Shown in pieces: positions 1 to 8,000 of a stretch of 16,556 nt of DNA; position 1 is the first letter of the stretch, and the number at the start of each line of letters is the position of its first letter. The notes beneath the pieces are model-generated. The model made no database searches, had not been told where the DNA came from, and saw nothing but the letters and a program-made list of their open reading frames with translations. Origin of the DNA: Bacillota bacterium (lineage in GTDB: Bacteria > Bacillota > Negativicutes > Sporomusales > UBA7701). The DNA lies in assembly GCA_023415075.1 (NCBI GenBank), contig JAEZLU010000292.1:1-16556 (forward strand), given 5' to 3'. A program made the translations under genes and the position numbers.

Positions 1-1040
1 CAGGCCAGGGAATCGACCCGAATAATCTGTACGCGGCGACTATCGCCGGCAACTCGACGATGGAGCATCTGCTGCTGGCGGTGTCGCCTGCGAGCCTGGC
101 CGCCCCGCCCTATGTAGCAGTATTCCGGCATATGGCGCCCCTGTCGGCGGCGGCGATCGACTTGGCAATCAATCCGGCCGGCCGGGTCATACTGTTGCCG
201 AACATCGCCAGCTTTGTCGGCGCCGATACCACAGCGGCCGTTCTGGCCATCGGCCAGGACACGGCCGCCGAACCGTCGCTCCTGATCGACCTGGGTACCA
301 ACGGCGAAATGGTGCTGGCCGGCCGTAACCGTATGCTGGCCTGTTCGACGGCCTGCGGGCCGGCCTTCGAGGGGGCCTGCATCCGCGACGGCATGCGGGC
401 CGCGCCGGGGGCCATCGACGACGTGGCCGTCGACGCTGCCGGCACGGTAACCGTGAGAACGATCGGCGGCGGCAAACCGGCCGGCCTGTGCGGCTCAGGT
501 ATCGTCAAAGCCGTCGCCGAGCTATTGAAGCTAAAGGTTATCACCGCCAGCGGCCGCTTTGCCGACAGCGCCGCCGTTCCGGCCGGGCTGGCCGGGCGGC
601 TGCGGCAGCGCGACGGCCAGCGGGAGTTTGTACTGGTCGAGGGTGCCGAAAGCGCCGGTGGCAGCGACATCGCCGTCACCCAGAACGATATTCGCCAGAT
701 CCAGCTGGTGAAATCGGCAATCTGCTCCGGCGCGGAATTGCTTATCGAAGAAGCCGGGCCGGCGGACGGCCTGCCTGTTTATCTCGCCGGGGCCTTCGGC
801 AATTATCTCGACACCGGCAGTGCCCTGGCGATCGGCCTGCTGCCGGGTTTCAGGCCGGAGCAGGTGCGGCCGGTCGGCAACGCCGCCGGCATCGGCGCCG
901 TCCAGGCCTTGCTGTCAGCCGAAAAGCTGGCCCGCTGCCGACAAATCGCCGACCGGGTCGAGTATCTTGAACTGGCCGGTCGTGCCGATTTTCAGACAAG
1001 GTTCCTGGAAAATCTGGTTTTTCCGGAGGTGCCGCGATGA
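1..1040 (+). CDS. Corrinoid protein reductive activator (RACE/RamA-like ASKHA ATPase), 5' truncated by the window edge
   Basis: The reading frame is open from base 3 to the TGA at 1038-1040, so about 345 C-terminal residues are seen. The internal ATG at 60 is not the start: in-frame codons before it read IAGNSTMEHLLL, a typical ASKHA segment of this family. Other motifs are LIDLGTNGEMVLA (phosphate loop), ACSTACGPAFEGACI, GLCGSGIVKAV, VYLAGAFGNYLD, GLLPGF and VGNAAGIGA, which fit the C-terminal domain (DUF4445/RACo_C type) of activators of corrinoid enzymes. Such proteins use ATP to drive reduction of inactive Co(II) corrinoid to Co(I) on methyltransferase corrinoid proteins. The N-terminal [2Fe-2S] ferredoxin domain expected in the family would be upstream of the window. 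The stop overlaps the next start (ATGA), so it is probably co-translated with the GntR regulator. The family assignment is firm; the partner corrinoid protein is not visible. Confidence 0.9.
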   Translation, partial: GQGIDPNNLYAATIAGNSTMEHLLLAVSPASLAAPPYVAVFRHMAPLSAAAIDLAINPAGRVILLPNIASFVGADTTAAVLAIGQDTAAEPSLLIDLGTNGEMVLAGRNRMLACSTACGPAFEGACIRDGMRAAPGAIDDVAVDAAGTVTVRTIGGGKPAGLCGSGIVKAVAELLKLKVITASGRFADSAAVPAGLAGRLRQRDGQREFVLVEGAESAGGSDIAVTQNDIRQIQLVKSAICSGAELLIEEAGPADGLPVYLAGAFGNYLDTGSALAIGLLPGFRPEQVRPVGNAAGIGAVQALLSAEKLARCRQIADRVEYLELAGRADFQTRFLENLVFPEVPR

Positions 1041-1765
1041 GGAAAAGACAAAACCTCGTCCCCGTGTACTACCGTTTGGCCGAGGATATCAAGCGCCAAA
1101 TCGAGTCAGGCCACCTGAAGGACGGGGACATGATTCCCACCGAGGGGCAACTGGGCGAACGGTACGGCATCAGCCGGATGACCGTCCGCCAGGGGCTGGC
1201 TCTCCTGGCCGAGGCCGGGCTTATCGAGACCATCAAAGGCAAAGGAACTTTCGTCCATCGCCCCAAGCTGAGCCAGCTGATGATCGACCTGCACGACAAC
1301 GCCGCCGACGGCGCCCGTCAGTACCGCTACAAACTGCTGGGGGTCAAACTGGTCCGCGAAGGCCCGTACCTGCGGGAGCTGGGGGTCGGCGAAGCCGGCA
1401 TGGCCATTTTGCTTAAACGGGTGCTGTATAAGGACGATAAGCCGGTGGCGGTCGAGGAAAAGTATCTCCCCTATCTGCGGCGCACGCCGCTTCTGGAAAT
1501 CCAGCTGGAATACACCGATTTTCCCGATGTCGTCGCCAAGCACCAGGATACCGTGCCGGTGCGCAACGACATGGTGATATCGGTAGACGTGCTGACAAGC
1601 GAGCAGGCCGCGCTCCTGGAGGCCGAGCCGCTGATGCCGGCGCTGTCGATCAAGCAGACTATCTACTCGCGAGAGGACAAGCCGCTGGGTATCGCCCTGA
1701 TGGTTTGCCACAAGGATCGTTTTCAGCTGAAGGCGACTTCCTATCCGTCGTTCGCCAGGTTGTGA
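1037..1765 (+). CDS. GntR-family transcriptional regulator with UTRA domain (HutC subfamily)
   Basis: The protein has 242 residues. The N-terminal winged helix-turn-helix spans about residues 8-72 (YYRLAEDIKRQIESG, then IPTEGQLGERYGISRMTVRQ, with the wing IKGKGTFV), which is the classic GntR signature. Residues from about 85 to the end match a UTRA effector-binding domain in length and layout, with the usual LLKRVLYKDDKPVAVEEKYLP stretch split across the early strands and a late IKQTIYSREDKPLGIAL element. The start is supported by GGAGGT at 1025-1030, six bases before the ATG, and overlaps the activator gene stop. Its position in a corrinoid-activator locus suggests it senses a methylated substrate or metabolite of that pathway (inference). 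A palindrome of the right type for this subfamily lies at 2596-2611, before folD. The ligand cannot be told from sequence. Confidence 0.93.
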   Translation: MRKRQNLVPVYYRLAEDIKRQIESGHLKDGDMIPTEGQLGERYGISRMTVRQGLALLAEAGLIETIKGKGTFVHRPKLSQLMIDLHDNAADGARQYRYKLLGVKLVREGPYLRELGVGEAGMAILLKRVLYKDDKPVAVEEKYLPYLRRTPLLEIQLEYTDFPDVVAKHQDTVPVRNDMVISVDVLTSEQAALLEAEPLMPALSIKQTIYSREDKPLGIALMVCHKDRFQLKATSYPSFARL

Positions 1766-1809
1766 ATCTCAGCCTTTTCGCCGACTATTAGCCGATGCGG
1801 AGGAACGCC

Positions 1810-2574
1810 GTGCGCACATTGATATTGGCCTGCCAGACCCTGCGGGAGGAGCTTCGCCTTGCCCTCAGGGAAACAGGTGTGGATTATCCGGTTATATATA
1901 TAGAATCCGGGCTGCATAACCGCCCGGAAGCGCTCAAGCAGCGCATCCAGCAGCAGCTTGACATGCTCGACAACATCGATGTCGTCCTGATGGTTTTCGG
2001 CTACTGCGGCAACGGGCTGCTCGGCGTGCGGCCGGACGGTTTCAAGATAGTTGTGCCCCGGGTCGACGACTGTATTCCGCTGCTGTTGGGGTCGCTCGAA
2101 GCCCGCCGGCGGATTTCCCAGGAGGCCGGGACCTATTTTGTCACCAAAGGCTGGCTGGATTACGAGCAGAACATCCTCTGGGAGTACGACCGCTGCATAG
2201 CCCGCTACGGCGAGGAGCGCGCCCGGCGGCTGATGAAGACCATGCTCGGCAACTACGGCCGCTTCATGGTGATCGATACCGGCGCCTACCCCCTGGACAC
2301 CGTCACTCCCAGGACGAGCGAATTCGCCGCCAGGCTGAATCTTGAGCATGCCGTGGTCCCCGGGTCGCCGCGCCTCCTCCACAAGCTGCTGCGCGGCCAG
2401 TGGGACGAGGAGTTTGTCGTCGTCGAGTCCGGCCGGGAGGTGCGCCTCGCCGACTTCTGCGCCGGCGGGACGGATGCGGCCGGGGCGGGGCAGCTGTTTA
2501 TCGCCGGAACAGAAGGCCAGGTAGCTGACGGCACGGCCGAAAACATTTTTCTGCCAGTATCTGTTAAAAAGTAG
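1810..2574 (+). CDS. DUF1638 family protein, probably linked to corrinoid methyltransferase
   Basis: The GTG at 1810 is preferred as start because CGGAGGAA (1798-1805) lies just before it and the product then begins MRTLILACQTL, as DUF1638 proteins typically do. The ATG at 1795 in the same frame precedes the ribosome binding site. The product has 254 residues. Features typical of the family are the N-terminal ACQTL (Cys8), FGYCGNGLLG (Cys66), and PRVDDCIPLLLGS (Cys88), followed by a WLDYEQNILWEYDR stretch. Three conserved cysteines in such a small protein would suit a metal or cofactor site, but no biochemical role is established that I know of. I recall the family often lying beside methylamine- or methanol-type corrinoid methyltransferases and their activators, which fits this position between activator/regulator and folD. 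A 44-base gap separates it from the regulator gene. The codons near 1891-1902 are AT-rich (ATA codons) and unlike their surroundings. Confidence 0.8.
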   Translation: MRTLILACQTLREELRLALRETGVDYPVIYIESGLHNRPEALKQRIQQQLDMLDNIDVVLMVFGYCGNGLLGVRPDGFKIVVPRVDDCIPLLLGSLEARRRISQEAGTYFVTKGWLDYEQNILWEYDRCIARYGEERARRLMKTMLGNYGRFMVIDTGAYPLDTVTPRTSEFAARLNLEHAVVPGSPRLLHKLLRGQWDEEFVVVESGREVRLADFCAGGTDAAGAGQLFIAGTEGQVADGTAENIFLPVSVKK

Positions 2575-2595
2575 GAGTTACTAAACCAACGTTGA

Positions 2596-2611
2596 ATATG
2601 TATAGACATAT
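2596..2611. promoter_or_regulatory. Candidate GntR/UTRA operator upstream of folD
   Basis: ATATGTATAGACATAT has perfect 6-base arms (ATATGT and ACATAT) around ATAG. Its core GTATAGAC at 2600-2607 fits the operator core reported for the HutC subfamily of GntR regulators (GT-N-TA-N-AC). It lies in a conspicuously AT-rich 80-base spacer between the DUF1638 gene and folD, 45-60 bases before the folD ATG, where a promoter would be expected. No clean -35/-10 pair with 16-18 base spacing is visible; TATAGA at 2601-2606 or TATAAA at 2611-2616 could be the -10, and either would be covered by or touch the palindrome. The regulator at 1037-1765 is the obvious candidate binder (inference). Confidence 0.6.
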
Positions 2612-2655
2612 ATAAATGAACGGAATGGCCAGTAAGGCGAGGGAGGTCAAAGTAA

Positions 2656-3507
<852 letters not shown>

Positions 3508-3571
3508 TATGTACCTGCCATAGAATATCCGATAACGGCAGCCTTGGCCGCGTAGCGGGTGTACTGATAGG

Positions 3572-3596
3572 CGGCCGCCCTTTGGCGGCCGTTTTC
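3572..3596 (+). terminator. Intrinsic terminator after folD
   Basis: CGGCCGCC (3572-3579), loop CTTT, and GGCGGCCG (3584-3591) form a perfect 8-bp GC stem followed by TTTTC. It lies 65 bases after the folD stop and just before the TTGACA box of the hdr promoter, so it insulates folD from the downstream operon. Confidence 0.85.
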
Positions 3597-3600
3597 GTCC

Positions 3601-3629
3601 TTGACAAAGATAATTATTCTCGTTAAAGT
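3601..3629 (+). promoter_or_regulatory. Sigma-70/SigA-type promoter of the hdr-met operon
   Basis: A consensus TTGACA (3601-3606) is followed after 17 bases by TAAAGT (3624-3629), a 4/6 match to TATAAT. It begins five bases after the T-run of the folD terminator and lies about 56 bases before the chosen hdrC start. The surrounding stretch to 3628 is AT-rich in an otherwise GC-rich region. The leader between about 3636 and the GAGGAGG at 3671 is short and shows no riboswitch-like structure. Confidence 0.65.
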
Positions 3630-3684
3630 GGTTCCCAAGGGCTTGCGATATTTGTGTCCGCTGTGGGAGAGAGGAGGCCTGACC

Positions 3685-4239
3685 GTGGCTGACGAGAAAA
3701 TCACGCCGACTGGCCGCTTTGTCGAAGAGGTTCAGGTCAGTTCGGGACAACCGATCAATAAGTGTTACCAGTGCAAGAAGTGCGCCGGCGGCTGCCCGAT
3801 GAGCTTTGCCATGAAGCCTTACAACGCCGACCTCTTAAGGCTCATCCAGCTCGGGGCTAAAGAGGCTGTCCTCAAAAGCAACACCATCTGGCTGTGCGTG
3901 GCCTGCAAGACCTGCGGGGCCCGCTGCCCGAACGGCATCGATATTTCCAAAGTCGCCGACGCTTTGCGGGAGATGGCCCTGGCTGCGGGGATCGCCGGCG
4001 GCGAAACCAGGACGCCGGCTTTCTACCAGTCCTTCCTGGCGACGGTCAAGCACCTCGGCCGGGCCTATGAGGCCGGCACGATCGGCCTCTACAAGCTGAA
4101 GACGGCTTCCTACACCCAGGATATCGGCCTGGGGCTCAAGTTTCTCGCCAAAGGCAAGCTTAAGCTGCTGCCCGACCGGATTAAAGGCCGCGGCGAGATA
4201 AAACGGATTTTCCGGCAGGCGAGGGGGGCGAAAGGATGA
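3685..4239 (+). CDS. hdrC: HdrC-like iron-sulfur subunit
   Basis: The reading frame is open from 3601, but that TTG is the promoter -35 box. GTG at 3685 is chosen because GAGGAGG (3671-3677) lies seven bases before it, giving 184 residues, the usual HdrC length. Two classic [4Fe-4S] motifs are present: Cys27-Cys37 (CYQCKKCAGGCP) and Cys71-Cys81 (CVACKTCGARCP). In the Hdr modules HdrC wires HdrA to HdrB. Here it should carry electrons within the methylene-THF reductase complex, as in the MetFV-HdrABC-MvhD enzyme of Moorella (established for that organism, inferred here). There are no membrane segments, so it is cytoplasmic. It overlaps hdrB by ATGA, which suggests coupled translation and stoichiometric assembly. 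Its first residues include the FVEEVQ start typical of the family. Confidence 0.93.
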   Translation: MADEKITPTGRFVEEVQVSSGQPINKCYQCKKCAGGCPMSFAMKPYNADLLRLIQLGAKEAVLKSNTIWLCVACKTCGARCPNGIDISKVADALREMALAAGIAGGETRTPAFYQSFLATVKHLGRAYEAGTIGLYKLKTASYTQDIGLGLKFLAKGKLKLLPDRIKGRGEIKRIFRQARGAKG

Positions 4240-5087
4240 AACTGACCTATTATCCCGGCTGCTCGCTCCATTCGACCGCCGCCGAGTATAACGCCTCGAC
4301 CTGCGCGGTTTTCACGGCCCTCGGCATCGAGCTTGTCGAGCTTGCCGACTGGAACTGCTGCGGAGCGACGCCGGCCCATGCCACCAACCACTACCTGGGG
4401 CTGGCCCTGCCGCTGCGCAACCTGGTGCTGGCCGAACGGGCCGGCAACGATCTGGTGGCCCCCTGCGCCGCCTGTTATAATGTGATGAAGTATACCGACC
4501 ATGAGGCTCGCCGCCACAGCGCCGACGCCGACAAGGTCAATACCGACCTCAAGACGATAATGGGGGCGGAGTACGGCGGCAAGATAAACGTCCGCCATCC
4601 GCTGGAGATACTGAGCGCCAAGGAGATGCTGGCCGCCATCCGGGCCAAGGTGGTGCGGCCGCTGGCCGGACTCAAGCTGGTGGCTTATTACGGCTGCCTG
4701 CTGTCGCGGCCAAGGAAGATTGTGGCTTTCGACGACGCCGACCATCCTGAGAGCATGGATAAGATCGTCGCCGCCCTCGGGGCTGAGGCTCGCCGCTGGT
4801 CGTACAAGACTGACTGCTGCGGCGGTGCCCTGTCGATGGCCCAGACCGACGCTGTGGCCACCCTTGTGGCCAAGCTGGTGAGCGAGGCCGAGCGGGCCGG
4901 GGCTCAGGCGATAGTCACCGCCTGCCCGTTGTGCGCCGTCAACCTCGATACCCGCCAGTCCAAGGTAGCCCGCGAGCTTCCTATTCTATATTTCACTGAA
5001 CTGATGGGCCTGGCTTTCGGCCTGCCGGCCAGGGACTGGCTCGGCAAGCACATCGTCGATCCCTCGCCCGTTCTCGGAGGGGAGTGA
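4236..5087 (+). CDS. hdrB: HdrB-like subunit with two complete CCG domains
   Basis: The protein has 283 residues. Both CCG (cysteine-rich) domains are intact: Cys9, Cys41-Cys42 (NCCGATPAHA), Cys77 and Cys80 (CAACYN), then Cys154, Cys194-Cys195 (DCCGGALSM), Cys230 and Cys233 (CPLC). In methanogen HdrB these cysteines hold two non-cubane [4Fe-4S] clusters that reduce heterodisulfide. In acetogens no heterodisulfide exists, so the subunit is thought to pass electrons to or from another partner, here most likely MetFV (inference). It begins four bases inside the end of hdrC and ends in TGATAG just before hdrA. Because both CCG sets are complete, electron transfer through both clusters is plausible. 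No signal peptide or membrane helix is seen. Confidence 0.94.
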   Translation: MKLTYYPGCSLHSTAAEYNASTCAVFTALGIELVELADWNCCGATPAHATNHYLGLALPLRNLVLAERAGNDLVAPCAACYNVMKYTDHEARRHSADADKVNTDLKTIMGAEYGGKINVRHPLEILSAKEMLAAIRAKVVRPLAGLKLVAYYGCLLSRPRKIVAFDDADHPESMDKIVAALGAEARRWSYKTDCCGGALSMAQTDAVATLVAKLVSEAERAGAQAIVTACPLCAVNLDTRQSKVARELPILYFTELMGLAFGLPARDWLGKHIVDPSPVLGGE

Positions 5088-5092
5088 TAGCT

Positions 5093-8000
5093 ATGGCAGA
5101 TGTCGATAAAAACGTTGCCGCCACGACGGCGGCCGCCAACTGCCAGACCGGGGCCGTCCTCGTGCTGGGCGGCGGCATAGCCGGCATGCAGGCCTCGCTC
5201 GATCTCGCCAACGGCGGCTACCTTGTCCATATGGTCACCGACGAACCGTCGATCGGCGGCAAGATGGCCCAGCTTGACAAGACCTTCCCGACCAATGAGT
5301 GCTCGATGTGCCTGCTGGGGCCGAAGATGAGCGACTGCCTGAGCCATCCGAACATCATCATTCATACCAACGCCCAGCTCGCAGAACTGACCGGCACGGC
5401 CGGCAGCTTCACCGCCCGCGTCCGCAAGAAGGCCCGCTATGTCGATATCGACGAATGCACCGCCTGCGGCGACTGCGCCGAAGCCTGCCCGGTCAGGATC
5501 AAGGACGGCTTCAACGAGGGCCTGGGTTACCGGCAGGCGGTCTATAAGCTTTTCCCCCAGTCGGTGCCAAACCGCTACATGATCGACAAGCGGGGCACGC
5601 CGCCCTGCCGTGGCACCTGCCCGGCCGGTACCAACGTCCAGGGCTATGTGGCCATGGTGTCCCAGGGGAAATTCGCCGAGGCGCTGGAAGTCATCCACCG
5701 CCGCCTGCCGTTCGCCGGCATCTGCGGCCGCATCTGCCATCACCCCTGCGAACAGGAGTGCAACCGCGGTGAAATCGACCAGCCGCTGGCTATTGCCAGT
5801 ATCAAACGGGCGGCGGCCGACTATGGCTGGGATGACCCCAACCGCGTTGTCGCCACTGTCGACGCCCCGGCCCGCAAGGAGCGGGTGGCCGTCATCGGCG
5901 GCGGTCCGGCCGGCCTTACGGCAGCCTACGATCTTGTGGCCAAGGGTTATCAGGTGACGATTTTCGAGGCCCTGCCCTCAGCGGGCGGTTGGCTCAAATA
6001 TGGCATTCCCGGCTACCGGCTGCCGGCGGAAATAGTCCAGCGGGAGATCGACGCCCTGCTGGCCCACGGCATCGAGGTGCGGGCCAATACCAAGGTCGGC
6101 GCCGACATTTCGCTGACCGAGCTCAAACAGCAGTACGACGCCATCCTGGTGGCCGTCGGCGTCCAGAAGAGCCGCGACCTCCCCCTTGAGGGCGCCGGCC
6201 TGCCGGCCGTCCTGCCGGGGGTCGACTTTCTGCGGGACATCAAGCTTGGCAAGAACCCGCAGGTAGGCAAGAAGGTCGTCGTCATCGGCGGCGGCAACGT
6301 GGCCATGGACGTGGCCCGGGCCGCCCGCCGCCAGGGCGGCGAGGAAGTGCAGGTGGTCTGCCTCGAGGGGCGGGCCGAGATGCCGGCCCATGTCTGGGAG
6401 GTCGAGGAGGCCGAGGACGAGGGCGTGGTCATCAATAACGGCTGGGGGCCGACCCGCATCGTCGGTGACGCCGGCAAGGTCACGGCCGTCGAATTCAAGG
6501 CCTGCACCGCCGTTTTCGACGACGAGCGGCGTTTCAAGCCCCAGTATGACGAGAGAGTTACCAGACAGTTTGCCGCCGACACTGTCATCATGGCTATCGG
6601 CCAGGCGGCCGATCTGGCCTTTTTGCAGGGCGAGGACAAGGTAGCCCTCAGCCGCGGCCTGGTGGCCGCCGACCCGCTGACCAAGGCCACCGGCGACCCG
6701 CGGGTGTTCGCCTGCGGCGACGTGGCCCACGGACCGGCCTCGGTTATCGAGGCGGTGGCCAGCGCCCACGAGGCGGCCGTCTCGATCGACCGTTACCTGA
6801 GCGGCGCCGACCTGGCCGCCGGCCGGGAAAAGCCGGCCCGGGAGAAACTCGGCCGGCCGGCCGACACCCCCGTCCACCCGGCGACCCGCCGTCCTCAGGG
6901 CTACGCCCCGGCCGAAGAGCGGGCCGGGGACTACCGCGAGGTGGCCCTCGGGCTGACGCGGGAAGAGGCGATGGAGGAAGCCCGCCGGTGCCTGAACTGC
7001 GGCGGCTGCTGCGAGTGCCTCCAGTGCGAGCAGGCCTGCAAGAAAAAGGTTATCCGCCACGCTGACACCGACGAGACGCTGACCCTGCCGGTCGGTGCCG
7101 TGGTGCTGGCGCCCGGCTTTGAAACATACGACGCCCGTCTCAAGGGAGAGTACGGTTACGGCCGCTACGCCAATGTCATGACCAGCCTGGAGTTCGAACG
7201 GCTGCTGTCGTCCACCGGCCCGACCGCCGGCCACGTCACCCGGCCGTCAGACGGCAAGGCCCCCCGCAAAGTGGCCTTTATCCAGTGCGTGGGCTCGCGG
7301 GACTGCGGCGACGGCGGCGGTGCCGAGTACTGCTCCTCCATCTGCTGCATGTACTCCACCAAGGAGGCCCTGATCGCCCGCGAGCATGACGCCGGCATCG
7401 AGCCGACGATTTTCTATCTCGACATGCGCTCGTACGGCAAGAACTTCGACAAGTACGTCGACGCGGCGGCCGGCGGCGGTGTCCGCTACCTGCGGGCCAT
7501 GATTTCGGCCGTCAAGGAAGACCCGGTCAGCGGCAACCTGTTCATCAAATATATTGACGAGGGCGGCGCCATCGTCGACGAGGAATTCGACCTGGTGGTG
7601 CTGGCGATCGGTGTCCAGCCGCCCAAAGGGGCGGCCGAGCTTATGGCGACGGCCGGCATCGCCGCCAACGACTACGGCTTCGCCGCCAGCGGCCAGCTCA
7701 GCCCGGCCGAGACCTCGAAAGCCGGCGTGTTTGTCGCCGGCGCCTTCCAGGGTCCGCGGGACATCCCGGAGACGGTGATGAGCGCCAGCGCCGCCGCCGC
7801 CAAGGCCGGCGAACTGTTGGCCGCCGCCCGCGGCAGCCTAATCCGCGAGAAGGTTTACCCGCCCGAGCAGGAGGTTGGCGGCGAGGAGCCGCGAATCGGC
7901 CTGTTCATCTGCCAGTGCGGCATCAATATCGCCGCCGTCGTCGACGTGCCGGCGGTGGTCGACTACGCTCGTTCCTTGCCAGGCGTGGTCCATTGCCAGG

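Noticed and set aside
1889..1905. AT-rich TTATATATATAG run as a promoter or regulatory site
   Set aside because: It lies inside the DUF1638 coding frame (Pro-Val-Ile-Tyr-Ile-Glu), conserved in type with the family, and no -35 is placed suitably.
3601..3684. TTG at 3601 as start of hdrC, giving 28 more residues
   Set aside because: The TTG is the -35 box of a good promoter, has no ribosome binding site, and the GTG at 3685 has GAGGAGG at proper spacing.
5978..7234. Long minus-strand open frame of 418 codons opposite hdrA
   Set aside because: It has no recognisable motifs and repetitive Gly/Ala/Asp-rich composition, and it is a shadow of the GC-rich hdrA codons.
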